Positions 23,601 through 35,228 of a stretch of DNA of 64,000 nucleotides are shown here, piece by piece. Within the stretch, counting starts at the first letter, position 1. Each line of letters begins with the position of its first letter. Both the position numbers and the translations under genes were made by a program. A model generated the notes under the pieces. That model worked only from the letters and a program-made list of their open reading frames with translations, was not told where the DNA came from and did no database searches. Source of the DNA: Phalacrocorax aristotelis (taxonomy: Eukaryota > Chordata > Aves > Suliformes > Phalacrocoracidae); assembly GCF_949628215.1 (NCBI RefSeq), contig NC_134288.1, forward strand, positions 11,911,682 through 11,975,681, in the 5' to 3' direction.

Positions 23601-24246
23601 GACTATCACCAGTGCAGACATCCTTGCTGGAATGTTGCGATAAGAACCTCACAGTGCTTTCAACGGCATGTTTAAATCACTGACTCCAGGCCAGAAATAA
23701 GCTCCACAGACTTTTTTTGCCCGTGTTTCACAGTAATCCCGCATCTTCCCCCTCTCCCCTACCGTCTCTGCCGGAGGCCGGCGGAGTGACACGGCGGGGA
23801 TTTCCCGGGGCGGCGGGACCGTGTCCCCGGTACCGGCCTCCCGCGCCCCCGGGGGCAGCATCGGGGCCGGCGGGAGCAGGGTCTGGGGCCGGCGGGGAGC
23901 GCCCGGCGCCGCCCGAAACCGCCTCGCCCGGGAGCGGTCGGGGCTGCCTGACCCCCTCCATCCCGGAGCTGCGTCTTTTCCAGCAGGCGGCGGAGGGGGG
24001 GCCTCCGGCGGCGCCTGCCCAGGCTGTGGGGGGGTCCCGGGGCCGGGATGGGGACCGGCCGGGGAAAGCGGGGGGGGGGGGGGTGGGTGTCCCGGGGGAG
24101 AGCCTTTCCCGGGAGCGGGTCCAGCCTTACCTGGACCAGTACGGGTCCCCGCCGCCATCCCGCCCCATGCCGTCGTGCTGCGCGGCGCGGGGGCCGTGCT
24201 CGGCGCTGCACAGCGGCGCATTCCTGCCGCCGCCACCCGCGGCCAT
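5441..24246 (-). CDS. SLC17A9: SLC17A9 gene, coding span of 13 exons (vesicular nucleotide transporter, VNUT)
   Basis: SLC17A9 is an MFS-fold anion transporter of the SLC17 family. It loads ATP and other nucleotides into secretory vesicles and lysosomes, driven by membrane potential and chloride-dependent. Thirteen minus-strand exons with GT-AG borders and consistent phases join into 1368 nt, giving 455 aa against 436 in human. Recognisable blocks in order are the TM1 region with LLLGTCLLYCAR, LSSFFWGYCLTQ, the motif A region GGHISDQIGGERV, SRFLMGLLQG, FNVVPWLVAIP with SGFLSDHLINQG, and DLAPSCAG. The arginine in SRFLMG (about residue 144, human Arg119, reported essential for ATP transport) is kept. 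The arginine of motif A is replaced by Gln. The gene lies about 7 kb behind the GID8 stop codon on the same strand and has its own CpG-island promoter. The family and exon structure are certain; the exact start codon is less so. Confidence 0.95.
5714..5743 (-). CDS. SLC17A9: SLC17A9 coding exon 12 (30-nt microexon)
   Basis: The 30-nt exon runs from TTTGCAG|GTGTT to CTAG|GTAAGG. It encodes VGNTGGALLG, corresponding to human VANTAGALAG. It is phase-neutral (30 nt), so skipping would delete ten residues of the TM11 region without a frameshift. Confidence 0.9.
   Translation of the reverse strand: MLGIQVEPS
6105..6160 (-). CDS. SLC17A9: SLC17A9 coding exon 11
   Basis: The 56-nt exon runs from CTCATTAG|TGGC to GTTCG|GTAAGG. 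It encodes GISVNVQDLAPSCAGLLF, nearly identical to human GISVNIQDLAPSCAGFLF. Confidence 0.95.
6638..6753 (-). CDS. SLC17A9: SLC17A9 coding exon 10 (TM9-TM10 region)
   Basis: The 116-nt exon runs from CTTCCAG|GTCATT to CCACAG|GTAAAA. It encodes VIGSGVSSIFALCLGQTSS then FCKAIVFASASVGLQTFNH, matching human SSVFALCLGHTSSFC and ASIGLQTFNHS. Confidence 0.95.
7179..7206. repeat. Intronic repeat copy 1 (pairs with 7932-7959)
   Basis: Twenty-eight bases around ACTCTGAAGTCTGTAAGG recur with about three mismatches at 7932-7959, on the other side of SLC17A9 exon 8. No known repeat family was recognised. Confidence 0.6.
7334..7368 (-). CDS. SLC17A9: SLC17A9 coding exon 9 (35-nt microexon)
   Basis: The 35-nt exon runs from CTTCCAG|GGTAC to ATGCAG|GTAAGA. 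It encodes YKTITIRKFMQ, matching human YRAITVRKLMQ. Its phases fit exons 8 and 10 exactly. Confidence 0.92.
7688..7775 (-). CDS. SLC17A9: SLC17A9 coding exon 8 (TM8 region)
   Basis: The 88-nt exon runs from CTTTCAG|GGCTGG to CCAGG|GTAAGG. It encodes GWVFNVVPWLVAIPTSLF and SGFLSDHLINQG, nearly identical to human. The exon lies between two copies of a 28-bp intronic repeat (see findings). Confidence 0.95.
7932..7959. repeat. Intronic repeat copy 2 (pairs with 7179-7206)
   Basis: Second copy, containing ACTCCGAAGTCTGTAAGG, in direct orientation about 753 bp from the first copy. Both lie in introns flanking the 88-nt exon 8. Confidence 0.6.
9848..9944 (-). CDS. SLC17A9: SLC17A9 coding exon 7 (TM7 region)
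   Basis: The 97-nt exon runs from TTTTCAG|GGCTG to CAAAG|GTAAGT. It encodes AVIIAQLSTASTFFTLLSW and LPTFFKESFPESK, matching human SQLSAACSFFILLSWLPTF. Confidence 0.93.
10872..10968 (-). CDS. SLC17A9: SLC17A9 coding exon 6 (central cytosolic loop)
   Basis: The 97-nt exon runs from CCCTGCAG|AACTC to ATATG|GTAGGC. It encodes LIIPIDYLMRGLSISKQTK then VPWKQLFKKAPIW. The first part is the divergent central loop. The second matches human VPWRRLFRKPAVW. Confidence 0.9.
11800..11930 (-). CDS. SLC17A9: SLC17A9 coding exon 5 (TM5-TM6 region)
   Basis: The 131-nt exon has acceptor TTGCAG|GACG and donor GAAAG|GTAAGT. It encodes TLVIGGAGSLLLDWYGW, ESVFYFSGLLTLLWVYC and YLLSEK, matching human GSLLLEWYGWQSIFYFSG and YLLSEK. 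Confidence 0.95.
12690..12789 (-). CDS. SLC17A9: SLC17A9 coding exon 4
   Basis: The 100-nt exon runs from CTTGCAG|GGGTG to TTTGG|GTAAGT. It encodes VYFPSLASLLSQKVRESER followed by AFTYSTVGTGSQFG, the conserved cytosolic loop between TM4 and TM5 in the SLC17 family. The overlapping reading frame on this strand is a shadow; only this frame joins exons 3 and 5. Confidence 0.94.
13495..13634 (-). CDS. SLC17A9: SLC17A9 coding exon 3 (TM3-TM4 region)
   Basis: The 140-nt exon runs from CTCCCAG|AATAGG to CTGCAAG|GTGAGA. It encodes IGGERV, LLLSASAWGF, TPLLTHVTSAHL and SRFLMGLLQ, which align without gaps to the human protein. The Arg in SRFLMG corresponds to human Arg119, described as essential for transport. 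Confidence 0.95.
15242..15439 (-). CDS. SLC17A9: SLC17A9 coding exon 2 (TM1-TM2 region)
   Basis: The 198-nt exon has an acceptor CTTGCAG|GCC. It encodes about residues 40-104: a hydrophobic TM1 with LLLGTCLLYCAR, a DWDKKQSG loop, TM2 with LSSFFWGYCLTQ, and the start of MFS motif A (GGHISD). These blocks match human SLC17A9 closely. The donor reads CA|GTACTGG, which departs from GTRAGT. The split codon formed with exon 3 is CAA (Gln), where mammals have Arg. Confidence 0.93.
18311..18350. repeat. Two-copy 20-bp tandem repeat
   Basis: TACTCCATTCTATACAT occurs twice at a 20-bp step (18312 and 18332), followed by degenerate CCTATAT units. Local intronic duplication. Confidence 0.8.
24070..24083 (+). 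repeat. Poly(G) run, 14 G
   Basis: Fourteen consecutive G on the plus strand within SLC17A9 intron 1 near the promoter, flanked by further G tracts. It could form a quadruplex and is prone to sequencing length error. Confidence 0.85.
24131..24246 (-). CDS. SLC17A9: SLC17A9 coding exon 1 (N-terminal cytosolic leader)
   Basis: The exon ends at a good donor (CCAG|GTAAGG) and its phase joins exon 2 (AG+G, an Arg codon). It encodes about 38 residues rich in Gly and Ala and ending GGGDPYWS. The preferred ATG begins MAAGGGGR. A second in-frame ATG 26 codons later (MGRDGGG) has the better -3 base (G rather than C) and may be used. The frame stays open upstream through GC-rich DNA, so the sequence alone does not fix the start. 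Mammalian leaders are also short and poorly conserved. Confidence 0.72.
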
Positions 24247-24556
24247 GCGGGCAGCGCCTTCCGCCTCCGCCGGCTTCACATCGCGGCGGCCGCCGGCTCC
24301 CTCCCCCCCGCCGGGCCGCGGCCACGTGTCAGCGCCTCCCGCCGCCCCGTTCCGGGAAGCCCCGCCGCCCGCCCCGCTCCGCTCCCCGCGGCCGCCCGCA
24401 GCGCCGCCGGGGTCCCCCCCCGCTCCCGGGGTCCCCTCCCTCTCCCGGGGCAGCCTCGAACCCGCGGCACCCGGAGGCTGCTCGGGCGGGGAAGGTCGTT
24501 TTTTCCCTCCATCACCCACAAACTTGTAGGTTTTTCCTCTTTTTCTGTTTTTGGGG

Positions 24557-24575
24557 TTTTTTTTTTTTTTTTTTT
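24557..24575. repeat. Poly(T) run, 19 T
   Basis: Nineteen consecutive T at the upstream edge of the SLC17A9 CpG island. On the gene strand this is an A-rich tract. Confidence 0.85.
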
Positions 24576-26117
24576 CCTTTTCCTTCTCCGGTAAATACTT
24601 ACACCCCCATCCACAAAATGGAGCGGGGTTAAAAGTGGGAACTAATCTGGGGTCTCTCCCTCTGATACCCAAAAGCGCAGCGTTACACACACTGTTGGTG
24701 AGATGGCCCCCTGCTCCTCTAGCTTTCATAGGTTTGCCAGCAGAAAAGATTCTGTCTCTGCTTTTTAAGGATTAGAGCCGAATATGATATTCCCATCCAA
24801 ACAATTTAAGGAAAAAATGAATAGGAATCAGTATTGCTACAGCTCGATTTAACTCCATTGGATAGGGCTGTTGCCCTGCTGTAAGTATGAGAGAGATAAT
24901 CAGGCTCCTTTATGGAAATAGATAATTGAAATGATGGTTATCTCAGTCCAAAACAAGAGGACTCGTGACTCACTTCAGGAAGCCGAATAAGGAGGCGGAA
25001 GAGCTGTGACCGTTCAGGTGAGATTCCGTGACCGATAGCAGCTTGGATGCAGGCACGGCAAAGCTTGAGGTCAGCGAAGGATGGAGGAGCTCCCGCCCAG
25101 CCTGACCAAGGTCGTGCACGGCTCGTGGGAAAGGTCCCGGAGCTTCTGGGCTGCACCAAAAAGCACAGGGTGCAGGTGCAGCAGCGCAGGCATCTCCCCT
25201 CTGCTAGTCCTGCAGGCAGCAGCCTACAAAAGCTCATTAAATTAAGACTGTGGCAGACTAATGTTTAGCTAACTCGCCCATTCTTCTCCTAGCAGGAATG
25301 CTTTGCAGGTCCCTGACGAGCAGTTAGCTACTTAAATCAGGAGAGATAACAGCATTATTGAGCTAGGCCTTAGAGAGTGAAATTGCAAAAGGCTCCTCAC
25401 ACACGACAGAGACAGCTCCAGAAGAGGAGGTCACCAGGGCTGACAAAAGCAAAAAAGAAAAAAAAAACCCAATCATAAAAATCATACTTTGTCCTTTGAT
25501 TCAGCATTTCTTCCTCAGAGGAAAGAGATCTCCCCCAGAAGGCCTGTGGCACAGTCACACATGGCCGCATAGACCTGCTACCACCAGAGAAAACCAATAC
25601 AACAATCTTTGGTACCAGTGAAAATGGAGAGGAACCACGTGTAGTGACCACAGAGCTTAGCCTTCATCCAGGCGTAGGCTTTGTGTCCCTTTATTTGGAC
25701 AGGAAACTGGACACGAGAAACAATTTTTATTCACTCTGCTACTGTGCCCGTTTCCAGAAGAGGGAGCCAAGTCATGGTAAAATGCAGCCAAAAATCGGAA
25801 CTATTGTTCAATAAGTTTCAGTAATTTTTTTCAAATAGTGCATACATTTGGAGTTCATTCGAGGCAGAAGGGGAGGTGAGTGCTGATGTACCTAAAGAAG
25901 TGAAATGCGTGTAGTAGGCTCAGAAAAGAACCGGAGAGGTCTTGGGCATGCTACAGCAATCACAGACGCAGAATACTTCCTAACCCACAGCCACGTGTGA
26001 GTTAATACAAGTCTCGCTGCTGTGGGATGCAAGCGCCTGCAACACAGACACTGCAGCTTAGCTACAAACTTACTAAAATTATGATTCAATCTGGAAATGA
26101 AGCAAGTCACACAAAGT
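24576..26117. other. Intergenic DNA between SLC17A9 promoter and GID8 3' end
   Basis: No coding signal was recognised. Minus-strand AATAAA motifs occur at 25690-25695 and 25726-25731, but they are far from the GID8 stop. Base composition returns to ordinary levels after the CpG island. Confidence 0.5.
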
Positions 26118-26123
26118 TTTATT
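26118..26123 (-). terminator. Distal candidate poly(A) signal for GID8
   Basis: AATAAA on the minus strand in the context ACAAATAAAACTTTGTGTG. The TGTG-rich stretch directly downstream fits a cleavage downstream element. Use of this site would give a 3' UTR of about 5 kb. Confidence 0.35.
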
Positions 26124-28864
26124 TGTTGTACTTTTCAGTTCCTCTCCTTCTACGGCTCAGCATCACCTCCTCAATGAATAACTTCTTTGACTAATTTGCT
26201 TCTCACCTAAGCAGCTAGTTTTACTGTCAAAAATAGCTACAGTTAAAAAAAAACAGCGTTTGAGTGTAACACCTATCACATGCACATAAATAAGTTTAAA
26301 AAGTAAAACCACAGACATTGTTCCTTTTCCGGCTGCATAATTTTCTAGAAGCAAACCTCCCACCGAGCCGATTAAATGGCAAATGGAGGTGCTGACTAAA
26401 GAAATAATCTTATGCAAGAACACAATCTCCTCTCGTTTTTCCTGTGTTCAGCTTAATCTGTCAAAAGATTAAACCAAACAAAAGATTATTGGGTTAATAT
26501 TTGAGCTGACATTTACTATCGCTGAAGTTTATCCAGACAATGGTTGTATTATTTGAAGATTTTATAAAGTTAAGCACAGATCAAGACCAAATCCTGAAGG
26601 GGTGAGAAACAGGCGCACACATTCCATGAAGGACAATTGGTGCGTCCTGCAAGGACGCTCCAACGGTAGCCCGAAAGCTCCCTGCTACCCATGAGCAGTT
26701 TCGATACAACTTGCCCACAGCCTGAAGAAAATGCACGTGGTTTCTAATGCTAAATAATGCAACTTTGCAACATGCTGAAAAACGAGCCAATTATCAGAGA
26801 GGTTGACAAATAGAGACTGCTTTTAAGTGAACAGTAACCCCCGTGCAGAAGCTGATCCAGGCGGGTGCAAGGTAGCAGCACATTGCTGGAATCCTCATTT
26901 AACGCGAGGAGCGTGACAGGGACCGCGCAGGGCTTCCTGCGTCCGGGGTGCCCGGTCGCATCAATGTACAGCCCACCAGTACTCTGGCCCTTCTTGTCCT
27001 TATTATAATTATACGAAGGCAGGAGGGGAGAGGAAAAGAATAAAGTTTCTAGCACCTAGACGTGTCCACTGAGAAATACAAATCCTTTCGAGGGTGCTGC
27101 TCATAAGCTTTGCGTTTTGTCTCCACACAGCTGAGCACATAAAGCAAGCCAGCTGATGAGCAGGGCTGGGGACACGGTTGCTCACGCAACAGCTATAAAC
27201 CCTACTCGTCCCCTTTCTGCAAGAACTCTATAGCAGAAGCAAACGCTGACCAGTGACGTTGCTTCTGGATGGAAGCGAGAGAGATCTACCGTGCAGGTCA
27301 GAACCCGTCTCAACTCACTGTAGCCTGAAGGCAAATTTAGGGCAAAACATGGCTCCATATCCTTTCATATCTCTGAGGAAAGTATCTCAAGGATGCTTTC
27401 AGCTGCTGGTGGCAGCAGGACGCCCCGTTACCCGTGAAGATACGACACACAGGGATCACGCTCCAACTCAATTTAATAAGCTTCGTAACGAACTTGGACA
27501 GAAAGTGGTTTGAAATAAGTCGAGCAACACTCATCTACTAGTCAAGAGTTTTTTTTAAGTAATGCTTTTCAGCTTATACTCAAGCATACAAAGCATAAAT
27601 TTTACAAATTAAAAACACTAAAATCATCCTAGAATAATGTAATGGCTTCCCCTATATGTACAAGGAGCAGAAAGGAGACAGAAATCTTTCCAGGTAATTT
27701 CACACATCTTAAATGCTACGTAAGTGCTCTCCACATTCATTTTCATTTTTCTTTTAGTGTGGGTGGCAGGAGCTGAAAGTGTTTCAATGAAATCATCTTA
27801 GAGAGAGAGGTACTTCACCTGGTTTCAAGCTGTATGTTTGCCTCTTCAAAAAGTCTTGAGAGGAAATGCTTTACTTAAAATTCTGCTCTTAGTTTCTGTG
27901 CAGCAGCCTCTGTTTTTCCAGCTATATAAAATTAAACAGTTCGGTGAGTATTTCTCAGAAAGTACCACCAGTACTTTATCTTCATGGAAACCCGTTATCC
28001 CCCACCCTTCACAAACGACTCCATTGTACAACAGAAGCAACCACAGTTTAGCTTAGATTTGACAGACAGAAAAGAAACATGGTAACAGCGAAGCCGACAG
28101 TTATTAGGGAGGTGTGGGTTTTGGAAAAGGAGAGAGTTGTAGCCTAATCAAAACACACTCGATACACAGCCTTTCTGCAGAGGCATATAAGAGAAAATAT
28201 TTTACAACCCAACTTCTTCATGTCCATAGCATTAATGAAAAAATCTTACTTGCTTTCAACAAAGGCAAGGCTGGGGGAGGAACGAGCGTAGTGTACCACG
28301 TTTAATTACCAGATTTGTTTGCCACCGTTGAGTTTGGAACAAATCTTCTTACAAAAGTTATTTTTGTATTGATCTAAATTAAGTGGAACAAAATAGGTCT
28401 TTTAACAGTAAAGCAAACCGATCAAAGTGGCATTTAATAACATTTGTTAAAGTGGTTATCTAACAAAAATGGGTTAACAAAGTCCCATTCATTAGTAGTC
28501 ACCAAATAAGACATTTCTCATGCATATGACAAAAGTTCATTCGTGTACTGAGAGGTCTGTTTACTGTGTACAATATTTCCATAAATTATAATATGTTTCA
28601 CAGCCCCTACCATTCAAGAATATTTCAAACAGATTATATATTATATTTGTATATGCAAACTATTTTATATACACTAATATAAAGATCCTTAGAAGTACCA
28701 TTATCACTACCTTTACGCTTTCTCTAAAATGCATAGCTTTCCAATATTTTCTTGCAGTTACCAAAAACTTTACAGATTAAAGCTGCTTATCAATGTGGCA
28801 TGTTCATAAAAACAAAGTGAAATATTTCTATACTAATTTTGTATTAAACCCCTTAAAAAACATG

Positions 28865-28870
28865 TTTATT
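28865..28870 (-). terminator. Proximal candidate poly(A) signal for GID8
   Basis: AATAAA on the minus strand, 2.26 kb past the GID8 stop, with T-rich sequence downstream. It is the nearest canonical hexamer to the stop. Confidence 0.45.
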
Positions 28871-31128
28871 TTTTAATGGAAAAAAAACAAGCTAGTGAAA
28901 ATTCAAGTAGCCTATGCTCAATCGTTGCCCAAATACTATACGAAATTAACGTAGCATTCTAGAAGTACAGTGAACTTCTCGACCAGGACTGTAATACTGC
29001 ATTTCTCATGGAGAAAAATGCTAGTCATGCCACAAAAACGCACCACTTTCCACTTCATCCGGGAGAAGCTTTAGATGAGATTTAACAACACAAGTGTCAG
29101 AACAGAGGAAAAGCTGATCAGTTATATGTGAAGAAATTAGAGCTATTCCAGTTTTGTTTCTGCAGTTTGTTATTAAACAAAGTTACATTAACCATACAGT
29201 TTCTCACAAACTAAAAGTTATACATCGTTTTCAGACATCAGCCGACTGGAAAAAGAAGAAAAAATTAACAAGAAAAACAAAACAACAGAAAAAGACCCAA
29301 AACCAAACAAAAAATTACAACCCACAACTGTTAAAAGTTTGGTTTTAGAATAACCAGCCTGGGTGAAGGAAAGCCAGACCGCTGTTGTAGTCAGGGGGCT
29401 ACTGATAACTTGTTATGTATAAACTTGAAGACCTCCATACCACAAATGCCTCAAAGTGGAGAACAGAACAATCAGTAATAAATGAGAACAAATCATTTCA
29501 TTATATCCATCATCTAGCTTAACCTTGGCGCTCTGCATCTCTAACAGCTGCTCAACAAACAACGGTTTCCCCCCACAAAAAATAGCTACACAAGTAAACA
29601 GTGTTCACAGTAATGCAATCAGTAACAGGTTTTGTTAGTTTCCGTAAGTCAGGTGTATCTGCAAAGCTTTATACAGTTTAATGCGTAAGTATTCCAGTAA
29701 AATTAAGTGAAAACTAAGTTTCATTCTACAGGGTAATATCTACCATACAAGACTAGATTATGTACAGTATGGGACCGGTGTGACAACTGCCAGTGTCTCA
29801 TGATGTTAAGCTATTTCACCCATCAGCTTGGTCTTTGTCCAGCAAACCTGTAATAACTTGATATACGGACCTAAAAACCTAGAGGTCGATTTGGCAAGAT
29901 TAGTGCTTACTCCCACTGGCTACATACCAGTGTACAGTGCTGCAAAACTGAGTCGACCAGAACATCCCATACCCAGAAGATTACAATTTTTTGACTTGAA
30001 AGTCTGGACTTCACATGTAGAACATTTAACCTATAACCCTACCTGGAGTGAGGACAGCCAGTAAACAAATACAGGTGAAGATGAACTACATCTCTTCAGA
30101 AAGGTATGGAAGAATTGAGAAAATGGAAATTTCTGGGTTTAGACAGCCCGGCTCTGCTCAGCTCAGGGCATAAAAACAGCCCAAGTAGACTCTAAAATTA
30201 CAGTTATTATTCAGCAAGCATAAAGGCAGATCCTGCACAAGATGATGTATCAGAGGCTTCAACAAGTATCTCTCCCCCCCCACTAAATTTCCTAACACAA
30301 GCATGTCTTTCAGCTTACAAACATCCAACAGCCTTCAAAACCTCGGTAGAATCACTGCAGAGTCTACAGCTGCAAGTTCAATACAGGGGGGAAAGGCCCC
30401 GTTACAAAACCCCTCAAATGCCTCTGGGGGCCATTTTGGTCATTCCTGAAAATTAAGGAAAATAAAAAACAAAACGAAACTTATTTCCAGCAATACTCCT
30501 CCTGAAAAGATGGGTCACTGATCTGTTATGAACATAGCTCTCACCATATAAAGCACCAAAAAGTCAGAAACAAGAAAGCAAAAAAAAGTCCTTAAATTAT
30601 GATTTACAAGTTTGTACACTATTTCCTAAGCAAAAGGGTGACCTTACTGCAAAGTTTATAGATGAAAACTTGACCGGTTACTTTTAAGGGGAATGTATAT
30701 CTGGCTATAACTTAAAGGTAGAAAATATTCACTGTTCTATATACACATTTCAAACAGGAGACAGTTAAACTTAACTGAATAGTTGCCAATATAACTCCGT
30801 ATTAACTCACTGGCCACTAAACTAGGCATCAGTAGCCAATTAGAAAGCTTGAGCTCTGTACTTTTAAAAATGCTATTTTTCCTGTCTTGTTTAATTGTTT
30901 TTTAAAAATGAATTATAGTGCATAGCCTAAGTCAGACTTTCAAAGAGATACAGCGCCTTTCAATGCAGTTTTTGCAGCATTTAAAAGGGACTTTTCTCCC
31001 TTCAAATTAGATGTTCATTGAAAAATCTGAATTGAGTGCTGTACTGTAGTAAAAATATTTCAGTCACAGACTGATATAAATGTATACTGTGCAGTACTAA
31101 GATTGTTTGATGTCCATCTGCACACATT
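28871..31128 (-). other. GID8: Probable GID8 3' UTR
   Basis: AT-rich non-coding sequence directly follows the GID8 stop and has no convincing ORF on either strand. The length assumes the proximal AATAAA at 28865; a longer form ending near 26118 is also possible. Confidence 0.5.
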
Positions 31129-33802
<2,674 letters not shown>

Positions 33803-34890
33803 CTACAAGATAAGAAAAGCATTTCATTTAACACGATCAAAAAGACATATGTTTAATGTGCATAAGCACTGTGTCACTACCATCTTTATATCTTCTTCAT
33901 GAGATCTTTTAAATTAACAGTCCAAAAGAGACCCTTTCATCTCAAACCACAATTTTACGTTTTTCTCCTCCTTGTTCCTGCACTCTTTCACATCTACCAG
34001 TCTCAAAGGCTGCTTTCATCAATCGTCAGAATAAAATATTCAAGTACCACCTTCTTGTACTTACTCTTAAATCCACCCCAAACAAACCTTGTTTACAAGC
34101 GACACAGGACACACAGCATCACAGTGTGAAACAAGTGAATCGAGGAGTCTGACAGACAGCCAGAAAAACTGTAATAAACCTTTAAAGCAAAGCCTACATA
34201 AGAAACATTTGCTTTAGAGTTTCCACCAAAACTTAGACAGACCAGCTACATATATTGCATAGCTACAAAACCGTACATGATACGTTATCCGATGTAGAAC
34301 CAAAAGGCTTACACTAGCTTAGCTTTGCTGTCCCCAGAAGTACTACTGTCAACACTACTAAAACGTTATCTCCTAGGATTTTTCTCGGCTATATTTTTTT
34401 TTCAGACTTGGAAGCAAAGCGCGTTGCTAAAACTTAAGCCGGCATTTAATCATTTCTACCTTCAAGCCACGACCGCAGGGGCAACGAAAGGGGGAGGAGA
34501 CGGCAACAACAACAGCAACAGGCGCCGCCACCCCTCTCGGGCAGGCACGAGCGGCAGCCCGCCGCCTCGCCACCGGCCCACTTCCAACAGGTTTCTTCTA
34601 ACTCTGACCTACCGCCAAAGCCACACGGACGGCGGGGAGGCCGGACAGCGGAGCGGGACCGGCCCAGGGCCGCTCGCGCCCCAACCCCGCGCTCTCGCCG
34701 CTCCCAACCAGGAGGCAGGGGAACAGGGCTCCCGCCGCAACGGGCTGCGCCGGCCCGAGACCCCGCCCGCCGAGGCACTCCGACCTTCCCCCGCCGCCGG
34801 CCCCGGCCCGCCGCGACGCTGCCCGCGGGCCGGCCCTCCCCGAGGCCCGGGCCGCCGAAGCGCTCGGCGCCGCTCGGCACAGGCCCAGCG

Positions 34891-34905
34891 CCCCCCCCCC
34901 CCCCC
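34891..34905. repeat. Poly(C) run, 15 C
   Basis: Fifteen consecutive C on the plus strand (G15 on the GID8 strand) at the start of GID8 intron 1. A quadruplex-prone tract. Confidence 0.85.
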
Positions 34906-35010
34906 GCCGCCCGCAGCGGTGGAGAGCCGGCCGCCCTGCCGGGTCGCGGGAAGAGCCCCGCCGGCCCCCAGTCCCCGAGGGAAGGCGCAGGCCCCCGGGC
35001 GCCATCTTAC

Positions 35011-35110
35011 CGAGCGCGCGGCCGTGCCGGCTCCGACGCAGGAACGCAGGCCCCTCCACCGCCTCCGCCAGGCCGCGGCCGCCCGATCTCGCGAGAGCCC
35101 TCCGCTCGGC
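35011..35110 (-). other. GID8: GID8 non-coding exon 1 (5' UTR; 5' end approximate)
   Basis: The coding exon 2 acceptor is preceded only by 12 nt of UTR, so an upstream exon is needed. The CpG island has a strong minus-strand donor at 35010/35011 (CTCG|GTAAGATGG). The 5' end is a guess placed near the TCTCGCGAGA and CCAAT elements. The donor overlaps an AAGATGGC word that resembles a YY1 site. Confidence 0.6.
35087..35096. promoter_or_regulatory. TCTCGCGAGA palindromic promoter element
   Basis: A perfect copy of the TCTCGCGAGA palindrome known from CpG-island promoters and bound by Kaiso-type factors when methylated. It lies about 80 bp upstream of the predicted GID8 exon 1 donor. Confidence 0.7.
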
Positions 35111-35114
35111 CAAT
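35110..35114. promoter_or_regulatory. CCAAT box (NF-Y-like)
   Basis: GGCCAATCAGCG fits the extended NF-Y consensus (CCAATCA/G). It is 14 bp from the TCTCGCGAGA element, in a promoter-like position for GID8. Confidence 0.6.
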
Positions 35115-35142
35115 CAGCGCCCGGAGAGGGGCGAGAACACGC

Positions 35143-35155
35143 AACCATAGAGTCG
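35143..35155 (+). promoter_or_regulatory. ACCATAGAG element, copy 1 (GID8 promoter)
   Basis: ACCATAGAGTCGG is repeated with one mismatch 73 bp downstream (35216 onward), and again in reverse orientation in the DIDO1 promoter. It loosely resembles an RFX X-box. Confidence 0.45.
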
Positions 35156-35214
35156 GCCCTCGGGACAGAGCGTATGTCTGCCCCTGGAGATATGTCACTC
35201 CGGCGGGGTGTCGG

Positions 35215-35228
35215 TACCATAGAGACGG
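35215..35228 (+). promoter_or_regulatory. TACCATAGAGACGG element, copy 2 (GID8 promoter)
   Basis: This 14-bp sequence is the exact reverse complement of 41248-41261 in the DIDO1 promoter. It resembles an RFX X-box (GTNRCC-NN-RGYAAC) at about 11 of 14 positions. Confidence 0.5.

Larger units (their letters stand above)
15440..24130 (-). other. SLC17A9: SLC17A9 intron 1 (8.7 kb)
   Basis: This large first intron is bounded by the exon 1 donor and exon 2 acceptor. No exon with homology was seen inside. It contains a 20-bp tandem duplication at 18311-18350, a GC-rich promoter-proximal part from about 23760, and a homeodomain-like AT-rich patch near 23510-23610. Several ORFs of 100-165 codons lack any recognisable domain and are treated as chance. 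Confidence 0.8.
23760..24500. promoter_or_regulatory. SLC17A9: CpG island and promoter of SLC17A9
   Basis: Very GC- and CpG-rich DNA surrounds coding exon 1 (24131-24246), in contrast to AT-rich flanks. Transcription of the minus-strand gene should start within about 24250-24500. No TATA box was seen. A 14-base G run lies just inside intron 1 and a 19-base T run just upstream. Confidence 0.8.

Noticed and set aside
23717-24729. Several ORFs of 180-270 codons on both strands near the SLC17A9 promoter
   Set aside because: These are composition-driven. Only the stretch ending at 24131 on the minus strand has a donor that fits SLC17A9 exon 2.
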